From positions 1-17,610 of the forward strand of contig JAGVUH010000323.1 of assembly GCA_019136395.1 (NCBI GenBank): a stretch of DNA of 17,610 bases. Reading direction: 5' to 3'. The DNA is from Gammaproteobacteria bacterium. Its GTDB lineage: Bacteria > Pseudomonadota > Gammaproteobacteria > Chromatiales > Chromatiaceae. Shown here piece by piece: positions 1-6,686 of the stretch (within the stretch, counting starts at the first letter, position 1; each line of letters begins with the position of its first letter). A program made the translations under genes and the position numbers. The notes under the pieces are model-generated. The model made no database searches and was not told where the DNA came from. It saw nothing but the letters and a program-made list of their open reading frames with translations.

Positions 1-1
1 C

Positions 2-3000
2 CGCCAGGCACGCCTCTGGCGGCGCACCGACCGCAACCGGGAATACCTGCTGGGCGAGACCGGCTACGCCGCCGCCCAGGTCTTCGCCACCGCCTACCCG
101 GCGGAGTTGGAACCCCTGGAGCGCGACTATCTGGAGCAGAGCCGCCTCTACCTCGGGGTGCAACGCCGCCGCAACCGCCAGGCGCGCGTCCTGGGCTGGA
201 CCCTGCTCAGCCTGCTGCTGATCGCCACCTCCACCGCCTGGTGGGCCTGGGATGCCTCCAACCAATCCCGGCTCAGCTTCTACCGCAGCCAATTGCGCAA
301 CGCCGAGAGCGCCATCGATCGCGGCAATACCGCCGAGGCGGTGCGTCTGGCCCTGGCGGCCGGCCCCTATCTGCCCGCGGAGGCCACGGACAGCCTGAGC
401 CGGGCCTTCATCCGCAACCGGCTGGTGAGCATGGTCAGTGGCCCGACCGGGGGCGGCGCGACCGCCCTGGGGGCGGCCTTCAGCGACGACGGCGAGCGCC
501 TGGCGCTGCCCGCCCCCGGGGGCGGCGCCGAACGCTGGATCCTCCAGGGACAGCGCTATCACTACGAGGGGTCCCTGGCGGCTTCGGACATGCCAGTTCA
601 TGCCCTGCGGTTCCCGGGCAGTGGGGAGGCGGCCCTGCCGCTAGGGATTGGGGAGGCGGGCGTCTGGCGCCTGCCCGCCGCCGCCGCGGATCCCCCGACC
701 TGGACCTGTGGCGCGCGCCCCCGCGCGCCCATCGCCCTGGACCCAAGTGGGCGCTACCTGGCCCTGATCCATGGCGAGCGGCGCGCCCCCGCCCTGTGCG
801 TCCTCGATCTGGAGAATCCCGGGGCGCCCCTCTGGGATCGCCAGATCCACGACCGCGGCGTCCGCGCCCTGTCCTTCTCCCCGGATGGCCGGCGGCTGGT
901 GACGGCGTCCTTCGATGGGACCGCCAAGGTGGTGGCGACCCTCACCGGAGAGGAGATCGCCGTCCTGCCGGTCGGGGGGGGGCGGGGTCGCCCGGCCTAC
1001 CATGCCGTGATCGACCCGCGCGGCGAGCGGGTGGCCGTGGCCTTCGGCGACGACCGCATCCGAGTCTACGACCTGACCGGGCGCGAGTTGGCCGAACTGG
1101 GGGTCATCACGCGGGATGGGCGGAAGATCCGCATCCACCGGGCCGCGGTGCGCAAGATCGCCTTCGGTCCCAATGGGCGCAACCTGGTGGCGGTGGATGA
1201 CGATGGCCAGGTGGTGCGCTGGGACCTGGAGAGCGGAGAGGCCCAGATCTTCGGCCATCACGACCTGGCAGTGGACCAGGTGCAGATCGCTTCGGGACAA
1301 GACCATAGCGAGGAGGAGCCCCTCGTCCTCACCGCTTCTCAGGACGACACCATCCGGCTCTGGGGGCTCTGGACCGGCCAGAGCCTGGCGGTCGTCAGCC
1401 ATGAGGGGGATATCAGCGAGGCGCGTTTCAGCCGCGATCAGCGGCGCATCCTCAGCTATTCCAGCGAGGACGGCTCGGCCCGGCTTTGGTCGGTGCGGCC
1501 GGCGGCGACCTTCGTCCTCCAGTTCCCCCAGGCGGACCAGGTCGCCCATCTCGCCTTGGCCATGGCGCCGCCCGCCGCGGTGGGGGGGGGTCCTTTCGGC
1601 ACGTCTCCTCCCAGATCCCAGGAGCCGACCGGGACGGGTGCCCTGGTGTCCCGGGAGCCGCCCGGCGCCACCTCCGCCCCGTCCGGCTTGGCTTCCACTC
1701 CGGGCGGGATCGCCTTGGGGCCGAGCGACCCGGGCGAAGGTGCCTCCCCTGGACCGGGGGGACCCTCAACCAGTCCAAGCGGCACTTTTCCCAACCCATC
1801 CTCCGCGCTGCTCCTGGCGATGGGGTCCCATGACGGCCGCATCGAGGTCTGGCGCCTGGAGCGTGGCGCGACGGGCCTGATACCGGCCGTGCGCTGGCGC
1901 CTGGGGGGCGAGGGCCAGGGTCACCAGGATCGGGTGCGCCGCGTCGGTTTCTCCCCCGCCGCCGGGCTGCTGGCCAGCGCCGGCTTCGACGGCACGGCCC
2001 GGGTCTGGGATCTGACCAAGGGCGAGGAGATCTGCACCCTGGCCCTGACCCCCGACGCCCAGCCCTGTACCCAGAACGGCAGCCCGGACTGCCCGGCGGT
2101 TTACCAGGCGCTCTTCGCCCCCCGGGGCGACTGGCTGCTGACGGCGTCGAACGACTCCTGGCATCCGGTGCGGCTGTGGGACCTGCGCACCTGCGCCCCT
2201 CTGGGGGAGGATCTGCCGACAGAACCGGGCGCCGGGGGTGTCCGGGCGGCGGCCCTGGCCCGGGATGAGGCGGGGACGGTCTGGGTGGCCAGCGGTGCCG
2301 AGAACGGCTCGGTCCAGGTGCTGCGGGTCGATGGCGCCGGTCACTGGACCCCGGCCTGCGCCGGGCCCTGGCACAAGAATACCGTCCAGGACCTGGCCTT
2401 CAGCCCTGGTGCCCGCCACCTGGCCACCGCCAGCGAGGATGGCCGCATCGCCCTGGTCGAACTCGCCGGAGCAGCTAGAGCTGCTGGAGTTGCCGGAGAC
2501 GCCAGAGACGCGGGGGTGGCCGGGAGCACCGGCCATGTTGAGAGCACCGGGGCCGCCTGTGGGGCACCCCGCTATCTGGACCCCCGGGCCGGCACGGTCA
2601 CCAGCGTGCGTTTCGCCCCGGATGGCCGGACCCTGGTCACCGCCAGCGGCGAGGGGGAGGCCCAGGTCTGGGACCTGGACGGTACCCAACTCGCCCGGCT
2701 GACCGGCCACAAGGCGCGGATTCTCAGCCTCGACTTCTCCCCGGATGGGCGCTGGCTCCTCACCGCCTCCCGGGATGGCACGGTGCGCCTCTGGCCCAAC
2801 CCCACCCGGCTCCAGCCGCGGCCGCTGACGGCCTACCTGACCCTGTCCGCCGGGCTGGGCGGTGCCTCCCATGCCAGCTTCAGCCCGGATGGCCTGAGCA
2901 TCGGCGCGGCCTATCGCAACGACGTGGCCCTACTCTGGCAACTGTGGGACGAGGGGGCGGTGGCGGACCCGGCCCTGGCGGCGGACTGGGGGGCGGATCG

Positions 3001-3082
3001 GGCGCGTCTGGCCCTGATCAAGGCGGCCCGGCGCTTCATGGATGAGAACTTGCAGGCGGCGCGACCTACCCCGGCCCCTTGA
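2..3082 (+). CDS. WD40-repeat protein of the STAND-NTPase/WD40 type, C-terminal part (5' end outside window)
   Basis: The frame is open from base 2 with no stop upstream, so the true start lies outside the window; an internal TTG at 107 is not a convincing start. The visible part begins with a basic, helical stretch, then a single membrane segment (about 188-253, rich in Leu and Trp) and a helical linker. Two blocks of WD40 repeats follow (about 430-1500 and 1800-2990), with repeated cores such as FSPDGRRLVTASFDGT, GFDGTARVWDL and SPDGRWLLTASRDGTVRLW. The arginine-rich segment ending in a membrane helix before the repeats is typical of large bacterial proteins with an N-terminal STAND NTPase. 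That NTPase is inferred, not seen. A Gly/Pro/Ser-rich linker (about 1535-1800), containing a nine-G run at 1582-1590, separates the two blocks. The WD40 part is probably a ligand- or protein-binding scaffold. The ligand and any effector domain are unknown. The gene converges on the MCE cluster. Confidence 0.82.
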   Translation, partial: RQARLWRRTDRNREYLLGETGYAAAQVFATAYPAELEPLERDYLEQSRLYLGVQRRRNRQARVLGWTLLSLLLIATSTAWWAWDASNQSRLSFYRSQLRNAESAIDRGNTAEAVRLALAAGPYLPAEATDSLSRAFIRNRLVSMVSGPTGGGATALGAAFSDDGERLALPAPGGGAERWILQGQRYHYEGSLAASDMPVHALRFPGSGEAALPLGIGEAGVWRLPAAAADPPTWTCGARPRAPIALDPSGRYLALIHGERRAPALCVLDLENPGAPLWDRQIHDRGVRALSFSPDGRRLVTASFDGTAKVVATLTGEEIAVLPVGGGRGRPAYHAVIDPRGERVAVAFGDDRIRVYDLTGRELAELGVITRDGRKIRIHRAAVRKIAFGPNGRNLVAVDDDGQVVRWDLESGEAQIFGHHDLAVDQVQIASGQDHSEEEPLVLTASQDDTIRLWGLWTGQSLAVVSHEGDISEARFSRDQRRILSYSSEDGSARLWSVRPAATFVLQFPQADQVAHLALAMAPPAAVGGGPFGTSPPRSQEPTGTGALVSREPPGATSAPSGLASTPGGIALGPSDPGEGASPGPGGPSTSPSGTFPNPSSALLLAMGSHDGRIEVWRLERGATGLIPAVRWRLGGEGQGHQDRVRRVGFSPAAGLLASAGFDGTARVWDLTKGEEICTLALTPDAQPCTQNGSPDCPAVYQALFAPRGDWLLTASNDSWHPVRLWDLRTCAPLGEDLPTEPGAGGVRAAALARDEAGTVWVASGAENGSVQVLRVDGAGHWTPACAGPWHKNTVQDLAFSPGARHLATASEDGRIALVELAGAARAAGVAGDARDAGVAGSTGHVESTGAACGAPRYLDPRAGTVTSVRFAPDGRTLVTASGEGEAQVWDLDGTQLARLTGHKARILSLDFSPDGRWLLTASRDGTVRLWPNPTRLQPRPLTAYLTLSAGLGGASHASFSPDGLSIGAAYRNDVALLWQLWDEGAVADPALAADWGADRARLALIKAARRFMDENLQAARPTPAP
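2474..2527 (+). repeat. 27-bp in-frame tandem repeat in the WD40 gene
   Basis: Two adjacent imperfect 27-bp units begin at 2474 and 2501 and encode ARAAGVAGD and ARDAGVAGS. They lie in a loop between WD40 strands, and a Gly/Ala/Ser-rich stretch follows. The unit length keeps the reading frame, so the array is an insertion within a loop of the propeller. Confidence 0.6.
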
Positions 3083-3171
3083 GAATGCCCCGGCAAGAAA
3101 GGGTCGACCCCACTCAAGGTTAAGCTCCCCCGATCCTCCCTGGCGTGAGGAAACTCCGCGATGTCGAGAGT

Positions 3172-3921
3172 CTATTGCCCAGGCGGATGGCCCCCGCCCG
3201 CGCGCCAGGACCGCAGGTCCTCCACCACGGCGGCGGCCAGTTGGTCCGCCAGGTGGCTGGCGGCGGAGACCATGTCCGCCGGGGTGGGACCGGTGACCGT
3301 TACCTCGGCGTCATGGCGACGTTCAAGGAGAGGACGGCCGTCGCTGGCCCTGATCAGGGTCACGCTAAGGGTCCCGGCCATGCGGGGCGGGTGTGCGGTG
3401 GGCAGGTGCTCGAAGCGCTCCACCTCGCCGCCGAGGAGGTAATCGGCGCGCCCCCGGTCGGCGGGGATGAGGACGAAGCGAAAGAGTCCGGCGTCACGAA
3501 GGCGGAACGCCAGGTGACGGGAAAGGGCCCGGGGCACGGGTTCGTCCCATAGGCGTTGCTGGTAACGCTGTGTCTCCCGGGGCGCCTCCGCGGTGCGATA
3601 GAGGATCTGCCGCCCACCGAGGAAGCCACGGGCGGCCAGGTCGTTGACTTGCAGACTGGCGGGCAGGGGGGCGCGGTCGCGGGCTACCGCCCCACCCTCC
3701 GTCGCGAGGGCGCCTGGTTCCAGCGTGGTGGGCGGCGTGAGGGAGAAATACTGGTCCTCCTTGACGGGCACCGGGGAGCCGCAGCCGGCAAGACCGAGCC
3801 CAAGCAGGAGGCCCATGAACAGGACGACCATCCGCGCGCGCCAGTCAGGGCCCTTCATGCCCCTGGCCGGGCAAGGGCGAGTCGCCCCACGGCTAGACCC
3901 GGCAAACATCATTTGAACCAT
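3172..3921 (-). CDS. ABC-type transport auxiliary lipoprotein (PqiC-like family)
   Basis: Predicted lipoprotein that would act in the periplasm at the outer membrane as partner of the adjacent MCE transporter. A hydrophobic segment (about residues 31-44) ends in the lipobox LAGC, with Cys47 as the lipidated residue. Gly follows the Cys rather than Asp, which is compatible with outer-membrane sorting. The mature part resembles the ABC_trans_aux (PF03886) family, with a section on reading out LWDEPVPRALSRHLAFRLRD and a C-terminal helix. It is the last gene of the cluster and overlaps the end of the MCE gene by 13 bp. The start at 3921 is preceded by AGGAG at 8-nt spacing. It gives a long 30-residue segment before the signal helix; an ATG at 3858 with a weaker AGGGG would give a more ordinary signal peptide. 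Function is family-based inference. Confidence 0.82.
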   Translation of the reverse strand: MVQMMFAGSSRGATRPCPARGMKGPDWRARMVVLFMGLLLGLGLAGCGSPVPVKEDQYFSLTPPTTLEPGALATEGGAVARDRAPLPASLQVNDLAARGFLGGRQILYRTAEAPRETQRYQQRLWDEPVPRALSRHLAFRLRDAGLFRFVLIPADRGRADYLLGGEVERFEHLPTAHPPRMAGTLSVTLIRASDGRPLLERRHDAEVTVTGPTPADMVSAASHLADQLAAAVVEDLRSWRAGGGHPPGQ

Positions 3922-5042
3922 GGGGCTTGCTCCTGGGTTTCCCGGTTACGAAGGAGGTTGAGCGGCTGATCGCGCAGTTCCTGGGAAAAGGCGGCCAGGT
4001 TGCGGCTCGCGTCCTCGATGTTGGTCAGGATGGGGGTGAGGGACGCCGCCAGGGCCTGCAGCAGGAACTGGGTGTCATCCACGGAGCGCCGCAGGGCGGG
4101 GCGGTTCTCGTTGACCAGGCCGCGGATGTCCGTGGCCAGGTCGCCGTAGTTGGTGACGGTCCGCTGGACGTCCTGGGTGCTGCCGGCCATCTCGGCGGTG
4201 ATGCGGGCCAGGTCGGCGGATAGGGTCTCCACGGAGGCGAGGATGGCGCCGATGGTCTGGGGGTCCACCGTCTTGACCAGGTTGTCCGACAGCAGGCGCA
4301 GGTTCTCGAAGGCGCCGGCCAGTTGCTCCCGGTTGCCCGCCAACCCCTCGCCCTGGTCCTCGCCGGTGCCGACCAGGAGTTCGATGGTCTTGACCTGATC
4401 GCGGATGCTCGCCAGGGTCGGGGCGATGCTCTCCTCGACCACCAGACGTACGGTTTCGGTGAGGACGGCAAGCTGCTGGGTCAGGTCCGGCTCGGGGGCG
4501 AGGGCGGCGATGACCGTGCCGGGAGCGAGGAGCTCCGCCGATTGGCCGACCTCGATGCGCAGGGCGTTGCCCTTCAGCAAGCCCAAGGTCGCCAGTCGCA
4601 CTTGGCTGTCCCGGGGAATGGGCCACGGGTCGCGGACGCGCAGGGTGGCGCGAAAGCAGGGGAGGGTGGGTGAACGGGGCGATCCAACCGTGGTGGGGGG
4701 AGGGCAGTGACGGCCATGGGCGGGGTCGTCGGGGAAGACCGGTTGGACACGTTCGACCAGGCCGATGACATAGCCCTCCTGAACCAATTGCATCCCCGGG
4801 TCCAGGCCCTCGGCGTCGGGGAAATAGGCCTCCAGCCGGTAGACCTTGCCCAGGAAGCCCGGCAGGATCAGGGCGAAGGCGGCCACGACCAGAACCCCCA
4901 TGGCCAGGACGAAGAGCCCCGCCAGGAGCAACTGGCGGCGCTCGGCCAGGGCCCGGCGCTTGCTGGGGGCACCGATCTCCGGGGGGGCGTAGAGGCGGTC
5001 GAGACGCCGCGCGGCGGGGGGGATGGGGTGGTTGTCGCTCAT
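3909..5042 (-). CDS. MlaD-family MCE protein, substrate-binding subunit of a lipid ABC transporter
   Basis: Inner-membrane-anchored MCE protein of 377 residues. A basic cytosolic N-terminus (1-37) is followed by one membrane helix (about 38-62) and an MCE domain (about 68-167) with the typical pieces YFPDAEGLDPGMQLVQEG and VRLATLGLLKGNALRIEVG. A long coiled-coil C-terminal part (about 185-360) follows. In the Mla/Pqi/Let systems MCE proteins form hexamers that carry lipids between the membrane permease and the periplasm. The MCE domain has an extra Pro-rich stretch at residues 102-130 bounded by Cys113 and Cys129, which could form a disulfide. The upstream frame stops at 5052-5054, so the ATG at 5042 is the first possible start; I see no good ribosome binding site. 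A 109-bp gap separates it from the ATPase gene, the loosest junction of the cluster. Confidence 0.9.
   Translation of the reverse strand: MSDNHPIPPAARRLDRLYAPPEIGAPSKRRALAERRQLLLAGLFVLAMGVLVVAAFALILPGFLGKVYRLEAYFPDAEGLDPGMQLVQEGYVIGLVERVQPVFPDDPAHGRHCPPPTTVGSPRSPTLPCFRATLRVRDPWPIPRDSQVRLATLGLLKGNALRIEVGQSAELLAPGTVIAALAPEPDLTQQLAVLTETVRLVVEESIAPTLASIRDQVKTIELLVGTGEDQGEGLAGNREQLAGAFENLRLLSDNLVKTVDPQTIGAILASVETLSADLARITAEMAGSTQDVQRTVTNYGDLATDIRGLVNENRPALRRSVDDTQFLLQALAASLTPILTNIEDASRNLAAFSQELRDQPLNLLRNRETQEQAPWFK
3930..3934 (-). promoter_or_regulatory. Ribosome binding site (AGGAG) of the auxiliary lipoprotein gene
   Basis: AGGAG on the minus strand lies 8 nt before the ATG at 3921, inside the 3' end of the MCE gene. 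It favours 3921 over the downstream ATG codons at 3912, 3909 and 3858. Confidence 0.5.
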
Positions 5043-5151
5043 CGGGACAGCTTATCAGTCGTCACGGCAGGCATGACGCGGTTTGTTGCATGAACAGGTC
5101 CCGCCACTCCCCGTGAAGGAGGAAGATGGATGAGCCTGGGTTGGGATGAAT

Positions 5152-5889
5152 TCAAAACCGGCCTCCCAGGGCGGTGCGCAGTTCCAGGTCCTGGGCGTTG
5201 GCGGCGGCCAGTGCCTCCGGCGTTCCCTCAAAGAGCAGGCACCCGCGGTTCATTACCGCGACCCGCGCGGGGATGCCCCCCAGGGCATCGGGAGTGTTAT
5301 CGGTGGCGAGCAGGGCCATGGGTTGGCCGCCGCGCAGGCTGTTGAGGACGGCGAGGATCTCCCGGGCCACCGTCGGGTCGAGGCCGTCGGAAAGGCCGTC
5401 CCACACCAGGAGTCGGGGGCGGCGGATCAGGGCCCGAGCCAGTTCCACCCGCCGCTGCTGCCCCAGGGACAGGGCCTGGGGCGGATGATTTTCCATGCCG
5501 TCCAGGCCGAGCAGGGTCATCACCAGCCGCGCCGCCCGCGCCATCTCCCCGCGTGTCATGGGTTCATGGCGCAGGGGCAGGAGGATGTTGGCCAGGACGC
5601 TGTGATCGGCGAGCAGCGAGCCGCGCTGGATGACGGCGCCGACCTCCCTCCGCAGTCGTTCCAGTCCGCCCCCGTCAAGTTGCGCCAGATCCCGGCCCAG
5701 GACCAGGACGCGTCCAGCGGAGGGGCGGTCGAGACCGAGCACCAGGCGGGAGAGCAGGGTCTTCCCCGCGCCATTGGGGCCACAGACCAGTAGCCAGTCG
5801 CCCTCCGCCAGGTTCAGGCTCAGGCCTTGCAGGGCCAGACGACCCGCCACGTGCTGGAAGACGCCATCCAGACTCAGTGCCAGGGACAT
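5152..5889 (-). CDS. MlaF-like ABC transporter ATPase with degenerate catalytic residues
   Basis: ABC nucleotide-binding subunit of 245 residues, of the usual length for MlaF-like proteins. Walker A is intact (GPNGAGKT, 37-44), the Q-loop glutamine is at 88, and the signature reads LSLGQQRR (140-147) instead of LSGGQ. Two key residues are missing. The Walker B region reads LLVWDGLSDGLDP, with Gly165 where the catalytic glutamate is expected. The H-loop reads LLATDN, with Asp197 where the switch histidine is expected. I checked both codons in the bases (GGC and GAT). The protein should bind ATP, but its hydrolysis is expected to be weak unless other residues compensate. It lies 11 bp after the permease gene, with a strong AGGAGGAG site in between, and is followed by the MCE gene. 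It is assigned to this transporter by context. Confidence 0.92.
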   Translation of the reverse strand: MSLALSLDGVFQHVAGRLALQGLSLNLAEGDWLLVCGPNGAGKTLLSRLVLGLDRPSAGRVLVLGRDLAQLDGGGLERLRREVGAVIQRGSLLADHSVLANILLPLRHEPMTRGEMARAARLVMTLLGLDGMENHPPQALSLGQQRRVELARALIRRPRLLVWDGLSDGLDPTVAREILAVLNSLRGGQPMALLATDNTPDALGGIPARVAVMNRGCLLFEGTPEALAAANAQDLELRTALGGRF

Positions 5890-5891
5890 CC

Positions 5892-5899
5892 CGCTCCTC
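5892..5899 (-). promoter_or_regulatory. Strong ribosome binding site of the ATPase gene
   Basis: AGGAGGAG on the minus strand lies in the 11-bp spacer between the permease stop and the ATPase ATG at 5889, directly next to the stop codon. It is the strongest ribosome binding site seen in the cluster and supports the chosen start. Confidence 0.6.
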
Positions 5900-5900
5900 C

Positions 5901-6686
5901 TCAGACCCGCACCAGGACGATATAGAGCAGGTCCGTGACCAGGATGGCCGTGACCGCCCCGATCATGGTGCCGGTGGCGGCGCCGGCGATCCCCCCTGGC
6001 CGGCGACCGGCGCCGATACCGTTCAGGGTGGCGATGAGGGCGATGAGCACCGCGAACAGCAGGGGTTTGACCAAGGCCTCGACGAGGGCCCCGGGGGTTA
6101 GGGCGCTGGTCAGCATCTCCAGGAACAGGGCCGGCGCCACCCCGGTGCTGGCCCAGAGCCAGGCCCCGGCCACGGCGAAGGTCACCAGCGTCCCCCAGAC
6201 CAGGAAGGCGAAACTCATCAGCAGCATGGCCAGCAGGACCGGGGCCAGGGTAAAGGGCAGGGGCTCAATCCCACACACCAAGAGCCCATCCATCTCGCCG
6301 GTGGCCAGGAGGGTTGCCTGGCGCACCGCCAGGGCGACCCCGGCCCGGCCCGCCACCAGGATGCCCACCAGGACCGGCAGCACCTCGATGATGATGACGA
6401 AGGCCACCGTCAGGATGACCACCACCGGCAGGTCGAACTGGGTGAGGATCCCTTCCACCTGATGGCCGAGGATGAGGCCGATGGCGATCATGACCAGGGT
6501 GATGGCCGGCAGGATCGACAGGCCGGACTGTTGCAGGGCGGCGGCGAAGGCCGGCAGGTCGAAGCGGGCCCGCCCCGCCAGGACCCGGCCGTAGAAGACC
6601 AGGCAACTGGCCAGGGCCAGGGCCGCCAGGCCCAGGGCCTCGATCCAGCCCCGGGGGCCGCGGAAGTTTAGTAATCGAAGGTCCAT
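5901..6686 (-). CDS. MlaE-family ABC transporter permease
   Basis: Integral inner-membrane permease of 261 residues, the usual size for the MlaE family (PF02405). Several hydrophobic segments are visible (about 17-33, 55-75, 86-112, 146-178, 205-222 and 235-258). The family region EVLPVLVGILVAGRAG (101-116) is well preserved. The coupling-helix region just after it differs from the family pattern: the usual Ala-Glu-Leu-Gly is replaced by Val-Arg-Gln-Ala, although the following EMDGLLVCGIEPL still matches the eqiDAL..mGi.P pattern. This divergence sits where the permease contacts the ATPase, which is itself degenerate. The gene starts inside the 3' end of the RyR gene (19-bp overlap) and has no clear ribosome binding site, so translational coupling is likely. 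Confidence 0.9.
   Translation of the reverse strand: MDLRLLNFRGPRGWIEALGLAALALASCLVFYGRVLAGRARFDLPAFAAALQQSGLSILPAITLVMIAIGLILGHQVEGILTQFDLPVVVILTVAFVIIIEVLPVLVGILVAGRAGVALAVRQATLLATGEMDGLLVCGIEPLPFTLAPVLLAMLLMSFAFLVWGTLVTFAVAGAWLWASTGVAPALFLEMLTSALTPGALVEALVKPLLFAVLIALIATLNGIGAGRRPGGIAGAATGTMIGAVTAILVTDLLYIVLVRV

Noticed and set aside
1766..2872. A 368-codon open frame on the minus strand across the WD40 gene
   Set aside because: The WD40 frame has repeated, recognisable cores; the antisense product is low-complexity Gly/Pro/Arg.
3101..3110. Perfect 10-bp palindrome GGGTCGACCC between the WD40 gene and the lipoprotein gene
   Set aside because: It has no loop for a terminator and no T run; a 10-bp GC-rich palindrome is expected by chance here.
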